Source: Xanthobacteraceae bacterium (GTDB taxonomy: Bacteria > Pseudomonadota > Alphaproteobacteria > Rhizobiales > Xanthobacteraceae). Taken from it: DNA of 64,000 nt. Where the stretch lies: contig JAQSWY010000023.1 in NCBI GenBank assembly GCA_029266425.1, forward strand, positions 1-64,000, in the 5' to 3' direction. This document shows, in pieces, positions 1-8,128 of the stretch (positions are counted from its first letter, which is position 1; each line of letters starts with the position of its first letter). The notes beneath the pieces are model-generated. The model was given only the letters and a program-made list of their open reading frames with translations, had not been told where the DNA came from and made no database searches. The position numbers were made by a program, and so were the translations under genes.

Positions 1-60
1 ACAGCGGCCGAAGCAAGAACTGACGAGATGGCCTGAGACTGCAGGCCACATAAAGGCGCC

Positions 61-219
61 GGCCGATCGTCAGATCGTGCCCGACCTCCAGACATACAGA
101 AGCGGCGGCCGATCGTCAGATCGTGCCCGACCTTCAGACATACAGAAGCGGCGGCCGATCGTCAGATCGTGCCCGACCTTCAGACATACAGAAGCGGCGG
201 CCGATCGTCAGATCGTGCC
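61..219. repeat. 46-bp tandem repeat, about 3.4 copies
   Basis: Units start at 61, 107, 153 and 199; the last stops after about 21 bases. Copies are almost identical (one C/T difference near base 28 of the first unit). Each contains GATCGTCAGATCGT, itself a short direct repeat of GATCGT. The 46-base period is not a multiple of three and copies abut without spacers, so this is a non-coding minisatellite rather than a CRISPR array or protein repeat. Confidence 0.9.
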
Positions 220-249
220 GCCGCCCCTGCATCCAGTCAGATGCCGGTT

Positions 250-570
250 TTACCGGATCCGGATCGTGAAGCCCGGATCCCGGTAGTAATTGCCGCCATG
301 ATAGTAGCGCGGCCCGCGATAGGGCTCGTAATCGTCGTCATAGTCATCGTAATAGCGCCCGCCGACGCGGTCACAATCGCGAATGGTGACACGCCGCCGC
401 TCGCCATATTTGTTGGTGCGCCAGACTGTCCTGTCCCGGCAGACGACGCGAACATTCTCCGCCGACGATCCCACTGAGAGTTCCGAGCCGGGGCTCAGCG
501 GGGCCGCGCTCGCCGCGCCGGCAAAGCCGCACGCCGCGACGGCAAGTGAGGCAATGATGAACTTGCTCAT
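250..570 (-). CDS. Small secreted protein, Tyr/Asp/Arg-rich tail
   Basis: The product is 106 residues. It opens with a typical Sec signal peptide (MSKFIIASLAVAACGFAGAA, cleavage likely after ASA near residue 22). The mature part has two cysteines (in VVCRD and RDCDR) that could form a disulfide, then a low-complexity tail rich in Tyr, Asp, Arg and Gly. Start chosen because a CTGGAGG ribosome-binding site lies just upstream of the ATG. It resembles small periplasmic proteins of unknown role common in Hyphomicrobiales; the N-terminal SH3-like feel (VWRTNKYG) is only suggestive. It stands alone, transcribed toward the tandem repeat. I do not recognise a function. Confidence 0.75.
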   Translation of the reverse strand: MSKFIIASLAVAACGFAGAASAAPLSPGSELSVGSSAENVRVVCRDRTVWRTNKYGERRRVTIRDCDRVGGRYYDDYDDDYEPYRGPRYYHGGNYYRDPGFTIRIR

Positions 571-1245
571 GGTACCTCCAGATCGTCAGGAGACGCTCCA
601 GGGACGCCCCCGGAAAACGCTCTCGATCAACAAGCCAGAACGTTGCGTTAAGTTCCAACGGACGGCATCGAATAGTCAGCCAAATGCGGGCGCACTTCGT
701 TGGTTCTGTGCGAACACTAAGATACAGCGCGCGATTGCTTGCGTTGTCCGCAGTGGAGAGCCCAGCCGGCCTGCCCACGAACTCCGCGCGTATTCCGAGG
801 AGAGAGCAGGGCTTGCCTCAACGCATGTTGAAGCATGGCGGTCGCCCGGATTACCCCATGCTGGCATGTTCTTTGATTCCACTTTGCCATGCCAAATAAG
901 CATGGCTTGGCCAAACTGAGCTGTTTTTCTCCACATAACGTTATGTTAGAAGCTATCCAAACTCGATTCTGAAAGTATGGAACCTGAACTAGTCTAGACG
1001 TTGTCTTGATCCTGCGCGAAGAGACGGACTGACATGCCGTACGCTCACTTCGACTCGGCCCACGTCGGAGGAGTTCCTTGAGTGTGGCGGCTTGAATACA
1101 TCGAATTCACTAGGATGGCGCGATGATGCAGAGCTCTTCCCCGCCGCATGGTGATGCCGGATGTGGCGGCCATGCTTCCTCGCTCGCCCCGGAACTTTCA
1201 AAGCGCTCCCTCATTGGTGCGGCGCGGGCGAGATAGCAGGTCGGG
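571..1245. other. 675-bp gap without a convincing gene
   Basis: Reading frames here overlap in several phases and lack good ribosome-binding sites or recognisable protein. It holds a perfect 14-bp palindrome at 933-946 and a 37-codon frame (1123-1236) ending ten bases before the cytochrome gene, which I do not support as a gene. Composition is slightly less GC-rich than the flanks around 700-1000. The promoter of the downstream molybdenum hydroxylase operon should lie in its right half. Confidence 0.6.
933..946. promoter_or_regulatory. Perfect 14-bp palindrome ACATAACGTTATGT
   Basis: The sequence ACATAACGTTATGT is its own reverse complement and stands out as AT-rich within GC-rich DNA. It is about 300 bases upstream of the cytochrome/IorAB-like operon. 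Such sites are typical of operators for dimeric repressors, but no regulator gene is adjacent, so the role is inferred only. Confidence 0.4.
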
Positions 1246-2625
1246 ATGCGAGGCACCAGGCTCCTCATTGCTCTCATTGTCCTCGTCGCTGTCGCGGCGG
1301 CGGGCTATTTCACTCTTGTCCGGCGTCCGGAGCTCCCCGCGGAGCGGTCCGCCGGGAATTTCGATCCGGCGTTGGTGGCGCAGGGCAGGGCGCTCGCGGC
1401 AGTGGGCAATTGCATCGCCTGCCACACCGTTCCCGGCGGCAAGGCATTCGCCGGTGGCCTCGCGCTGCCGACGCCGTTCGGCACCATCTATTCGACCAAC
1501 ATCACCCCGGATACGGAAACCGGCATCGGCACCTGGTCCGAAGCCGCTTTCCAGCGCTCAATGCGCGAAGGCGTCGACCGGGCAGGGCGGCATCTCTATC
1601 CGGCGTTTCCCTATGACCATTTCACCCTCGTCACCGAGGCGGACAATCGTGCGCTCTATGCGTACCTCATGACGCGCGAGCCGGTACGGCAGGAGGCCAA
1701 GGCGAACGAACTCGCCTTTCCACTGAATTTCCGCTCGCTGCTCGCGGGGTGGAAGCTCGCCTTCCTCGACAGCGGCGAATTCCGGCCCGATCCCGCCAAG
1801 AGTGCGGAATGGAACCGCGGCGCCTATCTCACCGAGGGCCTTGGCCATTGCGGCGCTTGCCACACCCCGCGCAATCGTCTCGGCGCCGAGGACAGCGCGC
1901 AGCATTTCGCTGGTGGCGAGGCCGAGGGCTGGCAGGCCTATGCGATCAATGAGGCGAGCCATGCGCCGATCCCGTGGGATCGCGAGGCGCTCGCCTTCTA
2001 TCTGCGCAATGGCTGGCACCGGCTGCACGGCGTCTCGCGCGGGCCGATGGCTGAGGTCACCGGCAATCTCGCCGGCCTCTCGGACGCGGATATCGCCGCC
2101 ATCGCCACTTATGTCGCCGACCGCATGGGCACGCCGAGCGCCGAGCGCAAGCAGGCGGCAGATCGCTTGCAGCAGCAAATCGCCGGTTCGACCCCTGCGC
2201 CAACGCAGGCTGACAGCCAGACCGTGCCGCCGGCGGTCGCCGGCATGCCGGGGGCGAAGCTCTATGCCGCGGCCTGCGCCACCTGCCACGAGAGTGGACG
2301 GGCGCAGCCTTATGGCGGTCTCGATTTCCGCCTCAGCACGGCGGTCCATGCACCCAACCCGCAGAACATCGTCAATGTCACCCTGTTCGGCCTGCCGCCG
2401 GCCGATGGCGAGGCGAGCGCGGTGATGCCGGGCTTCGCCGCCTCGCTCAGCGATGAGCAAATCGCCGACCTGCTTGCCTATATGCGCGCCCGCTTCGCGA
2501 GCGGCGAGCCGTGGCGGGACGTCACCGACATGGTGCGGAAGACCCGGAGCGGCGAGCACAAGGTTGCCGTGCGCCCCGCCGACGGCATCGAACGAGCGCC
2601 CGCCAATGTGGGTGCGGAGGAGTAG
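1246..2625 (+). CDS. Tri-heme cytochrome c subunit of a molybdenum hydroxylase
   Basis: The 459-residue protein has an N-terminal hydrophobic helix (residues 5-25) serving as signal or anchor, then three c-type heme sites: CIACH at 56-60, CGACH at 202-206 and CATCH at 344-348. This is the layout of the cytochrome subunit that accompanies periplasmic aldehyde and alcohol dehydrogenases, passing electrons to the respiratory chain. The next two genes, two bases and then zero bases away, encode the 2Fe-2S and molybdopterin subunits, so it is most probably their electron acceptor. The ribosome-binding site (CAGGTCGGG) is weak. Substrate cannot be read from this subunit. Confidence 0.9.
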   Translation: MRGTRLLIALIVLVAVAAAGYFTLVRRPELPAERSAGNFDPALVAQGRALAAVGNCIACHTVPGGKAFAGGLALPTPFGTIYSTNITPDTETGIGTWSEAAFQRSMREGVDRAGRHLYPAFPYDHFTLVTEADNRALYAYLMTREPVRQEAKANELAFPLNFRSLLAGWKLAFLDSGEFRPDPAKSAEWNRGAYLTEGLGHCGACHTPRNRLGAEDSAQHFAGGEAEGWQAYAINEASHAPIPWDREALAFYLRNGWHRLHGVSRGPMAEVTGNLAGLSDADIAAIATYVADRMGTPSAERKQAADRLQQQIAGSTPAPTQADSQTVPPAVAGMPGAKLYAAACATCHESGRAQPYGGLDFRLSTAVHAPNPQNIVNVTLFGLPPADGEASAVMPGFAASLSDEQIADLLAYMRARFASGEPWRDVTDMVRKTRSGEHKVAVRPADGIERAPANVGAEE

Positions 2626-2627
2626 CC

Positions 2628-3125
2628 ATGCCCGTGAAACTCGACATCAACGGAACCACCCACGATATCGACGCCGATCCCGAGACGCCGCTGCTCTATG
2701 TGTTGCGCGACGATCTCAAGCTGAACGCGGCGAAGTTTGGCTGCGGGCTTGGCCAGTGCGGCGCCTGCACGGTCATGGTCGACGGCGAGGCCGTGCTGTC
2801 CTGCGTCGTCCCGATCGTCGCCATCGAGGGACAGAAGGTCACGACGCTGGAAGGGCTCGGCACGCTCGAGGCGCCGGCGCCGATCCAGACCGCCTTCATG
2901 GAATTGCAGGCCGCGCAATGCGGCTACTGCATTCCCGGCATGATGATGAGCGCGCAGGCGCTGCTGCAGAAGAACAAGCAGCCGAGCGACGCGGAGATCC
3001 GCGACGCGCTGGGCACCAATCTGTGTCGCTGCGGCACCCATATGCGCATCCTCGCCGCCATCCATCGCGCCGGCGAACTGATGCGCTCCGCTTCTGCCGA
3101 TCAACCGATGAAGAGGGCAGGCTGA
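2628..3125 (+). CDS. 2Fe-2S small subunit, isoquinoline 1-oxidoreductase alpha-like
   Basis: This 165-residue protein carries both iron-sulfur clusters of the xanthine oxidase family: the plant-ferredoxin type Cys set in CGLGQCGACTVMVDGE followed by a later Cys, and the helical-domain set QCGYC...LCRC. It relays electrons from the molybdopterin subunit encoded next to the cytochrome encoded before. Start chosen at the ATG two bases after the cytochrome stop, with GGAGGAG upstream. It lacks a signal peptide and probably rides across the membrane with the Tat-exported large subunit. Length fits the IorA/aldehyde dehydrogenase small-subunit family. Confidence 0.93.
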   Translation: MPVKLDINGTTHDIDADPETPLLYVLRDDLKLNAAKFGCGLGQCGACTVMVDGEAVLSCVVPIVAIEGQKVTTLEGLGTLEAPAPIQTAFMELQAAQCGYCIPGMMMSAQALLQKNKQPSDAEIRDALGTNLCRCGTHMRILAAIHRAGELMRSASADQPMKRAG

Positions 3126-5344
3126 TGAACGCGCATCCCGATCTCAGCCGCCGTAATCTCCTGAAAGCCGGTGGCGCCCTCGTCGTCGCCTTTTCGATCC
3201 CGGGCGCCTTCGCTCAGGAAGCGCCGCCCGCCGCGCCGAAGCCGAAGCTGCCGGGCAGCCTCAATGATGCGCGCCTGCTCGATGCCTGGATCCGCATCGA
3301 TGCGCAGGGGCACATCACCGTTTTCACCGGCAAGGCCGAGCTCGGCCAGGGCATTCGCACGGCATTGCTTCAGGTGGCGGCCGAGGAACTGGAGGTCGAG
3401 CCGAGGGATATCGAGCTCGTCACCGCCGACAGCGCCCGCACCCCGAACGAAGGCTACACCGCCGGCAGCCAGTCCATGCAGAACAGCGGCACGGCGATCC
3501 GCAACGCCGCGGCGCAGGTCCGCGCGATGCTGTATGCGGAAGCCGCCAAGCGCCTCGGCGTTCCTGCCGAGCAGCTCAAGGCGTCGGGCAAGAGCATCAG
3601 TGCCGGGCCACAGAGCCTCTCCTATGGCGAGCTCGCCGCGGCGATCGATCTTCATGTCGAGGCGACGCCCGGGGCCGTGCTCAAGAAGCCCGATGCGCTG
3701 AAGGTGATCGGCACGGATCTCAAGCGCGTCGATATCCCAGCCAAGGTGACGGGCGGCGCCGCCTATGTGCAGGACCTGCGGCTGGACGGCATGCTGCACG
3801 CCCGCGTCGTGCGCCCGCCGAGCTATGGCGCGAGCCTCGACAGCCTCGATGCCTCCGGAGTCGAGAAGATGCCCGGCGTCGTCACTGTCGTGCGCGACGG
3901 CAATTTCCTCGCCGTGGTGGCGCAGAAGGAGTTCCAGTCGGTCGCCGCGATGCGCGCGCTCAGCGAGGCCGCCCGCTGGACCGAGCGCGAGGCGCTGCCC
4001 GACGAGACCGACCTGCCCAAGGTGCTGGTCGGGCTCGAGCGTGAGGTCGGCACCGTCGCGCAGAGCGGTTCGCCGACATTTGCCGGCGACAGCTTCGAGG
4101 CCACCTTCAGCCGGCCCTATCAGATGCACGGCTCGATCGGCCCGTCCTGCGGCGTCGCGCTGATGGGCCAGGACGGCAGCCTCACCGTGTGGTCCCACAC
4201 CCAGGGCGTCTTCCCCGACCGCCAGGCCATCTCGGAAATGCTTGGCCTGCCGCCGGAGCGGGTCCACGTCATCCATGTCGAAGGCTCGGGCTGCTACGGC
4301 CACAACGGCGCCGACGATGCCGCGGCCGACGCCGCGCTGATCGCCAGCAAGCTGCCGGGCCGGCCGGTGCGCGTGCAATGGATGCGCGAGCAGGAGCATG
4401 CCTGGGAGCCCTACGGCCCGGCCATGCTGATGAAGGTGCGCGCTTCGCTCGCCAATGGTCGGATCGACAACTGGGCTTTCGATGTGTGGAGCAACACCCA
4501 CAATACCCGGCCGGGGGGTGCTGCCGCGCTGCTCGCGGCGCAGTCCAAGGCCAACCCCGTGGCAGCGAAGCCGGCCAAAATGGAGATAACGCCGGCGGGC
4601 AATGGCGACCGCAACTCCATTCCGCTCTACGCCATCCCGAACAAGAACATCCTCTGGCATTTCCTGCCCGATATGCCGCTGCGCGTCTCCGCGCTGCGCG
4701 GGCTCGGCGCCTATGCCAACGTGTTCGCCATCGAGAGCAGCATGGACGAGCTCGCCGCGAAAGCGAACGTCGATCCGGTCGCGTTCCGGCTGGCGCATCT
4801 GGAGGATCCGCGCGCCAGGGCGGTGGTCGAGCGCGCGGCCGAGCGGTTCGGCTGGAGCAAAGGCGCACCGGGTGCCGATCGCGGCAGGGGCTTCGCCTTC
4901 GCCCGCTACAAGAACATCGCCGCCTATCTCGCCATCGCGGTAGAGGTCGAGGTCGAGCGCGAGACCGGGCGCACGCGGTTGGTGCGCGCGGTCTCGGCGA
5001 TCGACAGCGGCCAGGCCGTCAATCCCGACGGCATCATCAACCAGACCGAAGGCGGCATCTTGCAGGCGATGAGCTGGACGCTCTATGAGGCCGTCACCTT
5101 CGACCGCACCCGCATCACCAGCGTCGATTGGGCGAGCTACCCGATCCTGCGCTTTGCCAGCGTGCCGGACAGCGTCGAGGTGCATATCATCGACCGGCCC
5201 GGCCAGCCCTTCCTCGGCACCGGCGAGGCGGCCCATGGGCCGACGGTCGCGGCCATCGCCAACGCGATCCGGCAGATGACCGGCAAGCGCCTCTATGACC
5301 TGCCGCTGACCCGCCAGCGGGTGAAGGCGGCGATCGGGGTCTAG
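3125..5344 (+). CDS. Molybdopterin-binding large subunit, isoquinoline 1-oxidoreductase beta-like
   Basis: The 739-residue protein belongs to the xanthine dehydrogenase family, IorB branch. It begins with a twin-arginine signal (SRRNLLKAGGALVVAFSIPG), so the enzyme acts in the periplasm. The catalytic glutamate motif of the family is visible near the C-terminus (GTGEAAHGPT), and the Moco-contacting segment RALRGLGAYA-like (RVSALRGLGAYANVF) is present. The start codon overlaps the stop of the 2Fe-2S gene (ATGA-type overlap), showing tight coupling. The trio cytochrome c/2Fe-2S/Moco matches heterotrimeric periplasmic aldehyde dehydrogenases as well as N-heterocycle hydroxylases; which is right cannot be decided here. 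No XdhC-like maturation gene lies nearby. Confidence 0.92.
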   Translation: MNAHPDLSRRNLLKAGGALVVAFSIPGAFAQEAPPAAPKPKLPGSLNDARLLDAWIRIDAQGHITVFTGKAELGQGIRTALLQVAAEELEVEPRDIELVTADSARTPNEGYTAGSQSMQNSGTAIRNAAAQVRAMLYAEAAKRLGVPAEQLKASGKSISAGPQSLSYGELAAAIDLHVEATPGAVLKKPDALKVIGTDLKRVDIPAKVTGGAAYVQDLRLDGMLHARVVRPPSYGASLDSLDASGVEKMPGVVTVVRDGNFLAVVAQKEFQSVAAMRALSEAARWTEREALPDETDLPKVLVGLEREVGTVAQSGSPTFAGDSFEATFSRPYQMHGSIGPSCGVALMGQDGSLTVWSHTQGVFPDRQAISEMLGLPPERVHVIHVEGSGCYGHNGADDAAADAALIASKLPGRPVRVQWMREQEHAWEPYGPAMLMKVRASLANGRIDNWAFDVWSNTHNTRPGGAAALLAAQSKANPVAAKPAKMEITPAGNGDRNSIPLYAIPNKNILWHFLPDMPLRVSALRGLGAYANVFAIESSMDELAAKANVDPVAFRLAHLEDPRARAVVERAAERFGWSKGAPGADRGRGFAFARYKNIAAYLAIAVEVEVERETGRTRLVRAVSAIDSGQAVNPDGIINQTEGGILQAMSWTLYEAVTFDRTRITSVDWASYPILRFASVPDSVEVHIIDRPGQPFLGTGEAAHGPTVAAIANAIRQMTGKRLYDLPLTRQRVKAAIGV

Positions 5345-5413
5345 AGGCCTTTCCGTTCGGATGTAACCATCCGGACGATAGGAAAGTGCTCTGGTTCAAC
5401 AAGCTGTTCTGAT

Positions 5414-5437
5414 CGCAAAAGTCATTCAACTTTTGCG
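5414..5437. repeat. Dispersed CGCAAAAGT hairpin, copy 1
   Basis: A 9-bp perfect stem (CGCAAAAGT / ACTTTTGCG) closes a 6-base loop (CATTCA). A near-identical copy with loop CACTCA is at 31579-31602. Both sit 40-75 bases past the last gene of an operon and both are preceded by a CTGG(A/T) GCA-like context, so this is a dispersed palindrome that may act as a transcript end. Confidence 0.75.
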
Positions 5438-5470
5438 GAACATGCTCTGGCGAGCGCCATATAGTTTGCA

Positions 5471-5497
5471 GCGGCCGCTCCTTCACAGAGCGGCCGC
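5471..5497 (+). terminator. GC-rich hairpin, possible terminator of the hydroxylase operon
   Basis: Ten-base arms GCGGCCGCTC and GAGCGGCCGC enclose the loop CTTCACA. The following ATTGCTTTCAC is only modestly T-rich, so intrinsic termination is plausible but not certain. It lies about 130 bases beyond the large-subunit stop. Confidence 0.5.
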
Positions 5498-5700
5498 ATT
5501 GCTTTCACCAAATGGTCGCATCGGAGACAGGCGATGACCGGATTACGGCGGTATTCGTCGTCTCGTCAGCGACATTGATCGCTCATCGCCCGGGCGCGGC
5601 TTCACGAGGGCCGGCCCGCAAAGCTGCCTGACGGCGGATCAACAGTGAAGGCTGCACCGCGCAGCCTCACGGTCATTTCCGATCACGATAGGAGCAAGCC

Positions 5701-5991
5701 ATGAAACTGAACTCCACTCATATCGACCGGACCTTGAGCCAGATCGATGCTCAGCCCATCCCTGAAAATCATCCGGTAATCCCGCAGTTCAACCATCTGT
5801 TCGGCGAGCATACGTTCTTCATTGACGGTAATGGCCTCGCCATCATCGAGCCCGGCGAGCCTCAGGAGGGCGATCTGGAAATCGGCCGGGTCATCAAGCT
5901 TGCGAGCTGGACCGACGATACCAGAAGCACGCTCGCGCCCCATGAGCGGCAGGCCACCGACGTCGTGGTCGTGCTCGGCAGGGCCGCCTGA
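5701..5991 (+). CDS. Conserved-looking small protein of unknown function
   Basis: The 96-residue product is acidic and soluble, with no signal peptide or membrane segment. It starts MKLNSTHIDRTLSQIDAQPI and contains HPVIPQFNHLFGEHTFFID followed by a strand-rich half ending in DVVVVLGR. A good ribosome-binding site (GATAGGAGC) precedes the ATG and codon use looks normal for the region, which supports a real gene. It converges on the TRAP permease gene with only 12 bases between stops. I do not recognise the family. Confidence 0.75.
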   Translation: MKLNSTHIDRTLSQIDAQPIPENHPVIPQFNHLFGEHTFFIDGNGLAIIEPGEPQEGDLEIGRVIKLASWTDDTRSTLAPHERQATDVVVVLGRAA

Positions 5992-6003
5992 CGCGTACTG
6001 ATC

Positions 6004-8094
6004 TCAAGGAATGGTGTTGGTCTCGCGGCGCGGTGTAAACCACCGCGAGCCTTCGCTGCGCCTCATCTGCGCGATCAGGACCGGCACGATCAGGGCGAGG
6101 CCGATGAGCGAGGAATAGAGCTCCGGCGCCACCAGCAGGATGGCGGCGACGGCCAGCAGCAGCCGTTCCCAGGGCTTTGCCAGCGTCAGCATCCACCCCG
6201 AGATCGCTGCGCCGAGGCAGGTGATGCCGAGCACGCAGCCGGCGAAGGCGAGCGTGAAGTCGAACCAGGTGAATCCCTTCGTCACCAGCAGCAGCGACGG
6301 CGAGAAGACGAAGACGAAGGGCACCAGCACCTTGCCGAGGCCGAGTCGGAACGCCGTGTTGCCGGTCCGGAACGGATCCGCGTTGGCCATGCCCGCAGCG
6401 GCATAGGCGGCCAACGCCACCGGTGGCGTTATGTCGGCGAGCACGCCGTAATAGAACACGAAGAAATGCGCCACCAGCGGCTCGACGCCGAGCATGCCGA
6501 GCGCCGGCGCGGCGATGGTGACCATGATGATGTAGTTGGCGGTCGTCGGGATGCCGCAGCCCATCAGGATGCAGACCACGCCGGTCATGATGAGGGTGAA
6601 CAGCAGCGTTAGGGCGTTGGCGGAGAACAGCGCCGCCGGCACCACGGCCCCGACCCAGCCGGCCAGCGCGGCGGCGCTCGATGTGACGATGTAGGATACC
6701 TTGAACCCGACCCCCGTCAGCGTGACGACGCCGATCACGATGCCGACCGTCGCCGCCGCTGCGCCGACCGCCAGTGCGTATTTCGCGCCGTCGCGCAGTC
6801 CCTCCGCGATGTCGATGAAGCTCAGCCGGTTGCGCGGGTTCAGGAGGCCGACGGCAATGCACAGCGTGATACCCCAGAAGGCGGCAAGATACGGCGTGTA
6901 GCCGGCGAGCAGGATGGCGATCAGCGCGACCAGCGGGATGATGGTCGGCCAATCCCGGCGCAGCGCCGCCTTCACGTCCGGCATCTCGTGCGGCTGGAGC
7001 CCGCGCAGGCCCTCGCGCTTGGCCTCGAAATGCACCTGCACCAGCACGCCGAAGAAATGCATGAAGGCCGGCACTACGGCCGCGAGGATGATCGTCGTAT
7101 AGGGCAGGTTGAGGAATTCGATCATCAGGAACGCTGCCGCGCCCATGATCGGCGGGGTGATCTGGCCGCCGGTCGATGCGGTCGCCTCCACCGCGGCAGC
7201 GAAATGGCGCTTGTAGCCGAGCCGGATCATCGCCGGGATGGTCAGCGAGCCTACGGTCACCGTATTGGCCACCGAGGAGCCGGAGATCATGCCGAACAAG
7301 GCCGAGCCGAAGATCGATATCTTGGCCGGACCGCCGGCATAGCGCCCCGCCACCCAGGCCGCGCAATCGAGGAAAAGCTGTCCCAGGCCGATGCGGGTCG
7401 CGAACACCCCGAACAGCACGAAGTGGAAGACGTAAGTGGCGACGACGCCGAGCGCGATGCCGTAGATGCCCTGCGTCGTCAGATAGAGATGATTGATGAG
7501 CTGAGGCAGGGTGGCGCCGGGGTGCACCAGAATGCTGGGCATGTACCGCCCATAGACCGCGTAGGCCATGAAGAGCAGCGCGATGATCGGCAGCGGCCAG
7601 CCGAGCGAGCGCCGCGTCGCCTCCAGCAGCACGAGGATCAGCAGTCCACCCAGCACGACATCGATCGTCGAGGGGTTGCCGACCCTGAAGGCCAGCTCGT
7701 CGAGCGGGATCAGCGGGATGTGCATCACCGCCACGACCGCTGCCGCGGCCAGCAGCCAATCGAGAATGCCGATGCCGAACGGGCGGTGCCATCCGCTCGC
7801 GGCCGGCTCGGTATAGCCCCGCTTCGAGACCGGGAAGACCAGGAAGACGAGCCCGAGCACGAAGGAGAGATGGATGCCGCGGTGCAGGGTCTCCTGCAGC
7901 AGCCCGAAGCCTGCGGTGTAGTAGTGGAACAGCGACAGCGCGATCAGCAGGCCGCCGACGAACAGGCCGAGGCCCGGAGCCAGCGGCCGGAAGCGGATCT
8001 CCGGGTCGTAGTGCTCTTCGAGCGCGCGGACCTTCGCCTCGTCCAGCTCCAACGGCGCCAAGGGGCTGGCCGCCTCCGGCACGCGCTCGCTCAT
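6004..8094 (-). CDS. TRAP transporter permease, fused 4TM/12TM (TAXI type)
   Basis: This 696-residue polytopic protein combines the small (DctQ-like) and large (DctM-like) TRAP membrane subunits in one chain, as is usual for TAXI-family systems. It has a cytoplasmic N-terminus of about 50 residues and then many hydrophobic helices; the DctM part shows TRAP landmarks such as GMISGSSVANTVTVGSLTIP and GGQITPPIMGAAAFLM. It imports a small organic solute using an ion gradient, together with the periplasmic binding protein encoded 34 bases upstream on the same strand. Substrate unknown; TAXI systems include glutamate and C4-dicarboxylate carriers, but most are uncharacterised. Confidence 0.93.
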   Translation of the reverse strand: MSERVPEAASPLAPLELDEAKVRALEEHYDPEIRFRPLAPGLGLFVGGLLIALSLFHYYTAGFGLLQETLHRGIHLSFVLGLVFLVFPVSKRGYTEPAASGWHRPFGIGILDWLLAAAAVVAVMHIPLIPLDELAFRVGNPSTIDVVLGGLLILVLLEATRRSLGWPLPIIALLFMAYAVYGRYMPSILVHPGATLPQLINHLYLTTQGIYGIALGVVATYVFHFVLFGVFATRIGLGQLFLDCAAWVAGRYAGGPAKISIFGSALFGMISGSSVANTVTVGSLTIPAMIRLGYKRHFAAAVEATASTGGQITPPIMGAAAFLMIEFLNLPYTTIILAAVVPAFMHFFGVLVQVHFEAKREGLRGLQPHEMPDVKAALRRDWPTIIPLVALIAILLAGYTPYLAAFWGITLCIAVGLLNPRNRLSFIDIAEGLRDGAKYALAVGAAAATVGIVIGVVTLTGVGFKVSYIVTSSAAALAGWVGAVVPAALFSANALTLLFTLIMTGVVCILMGCGIPTTANYIIMVTIAAPALGMLGVEPLVAHFFVFYYGVLADITPPVALAAYAAAGMANADPFRTGNTAFRLGLGKVLVPFVFVFSPSLLLVTKGFTWFDFTLAFAGCVLGITCLGAAISGWMLTLAKPWERLLLAVAAILLVAPELYSSLIGLALIVPVLIAQMRRSEGSRWFTPRRETNTIP

Positions 8095-8128
8095 CGGCAG
8101 GCCGCTCGTGAAAGCGTCGTCATGTGCG

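Larger units (their letters stand above)
5345..5700. other. 356-bp intergenic region with two hairpins
   Basis: No gene seen. The region contains the GCAAAAGT hairpin element (5414-5437) and a GC-rich hairpin (5471-5497), both listed separately, then about 200 bases of featureless sequence leading to the GATAGGAGC ribosome-binding site of the next gene. Confidence 0.6.

Noticed and set aside
61..219. Possible CRISPR array
   Set aside because: Units abut with no variable spacers and no cas gene is near; it is a plain tandem repeat.
383..919. Long frame overlapping the small secreted protein gene
   Set aside because: No ribosome-binding site, no recognisable domain, antisense to a better-supported gene with signal peptide.
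1123..1236. 37-codon frame just before the cytochrome gene
   Set aside because: Too short, weak start context and low-complexity product; could be a leader but nothing supports it.
3101..5236. 711-codon frame antisense to the Moco subunit
   Set aside because: A mirror frame typical of GC-rich DNA; the sense protein has full family motifs.
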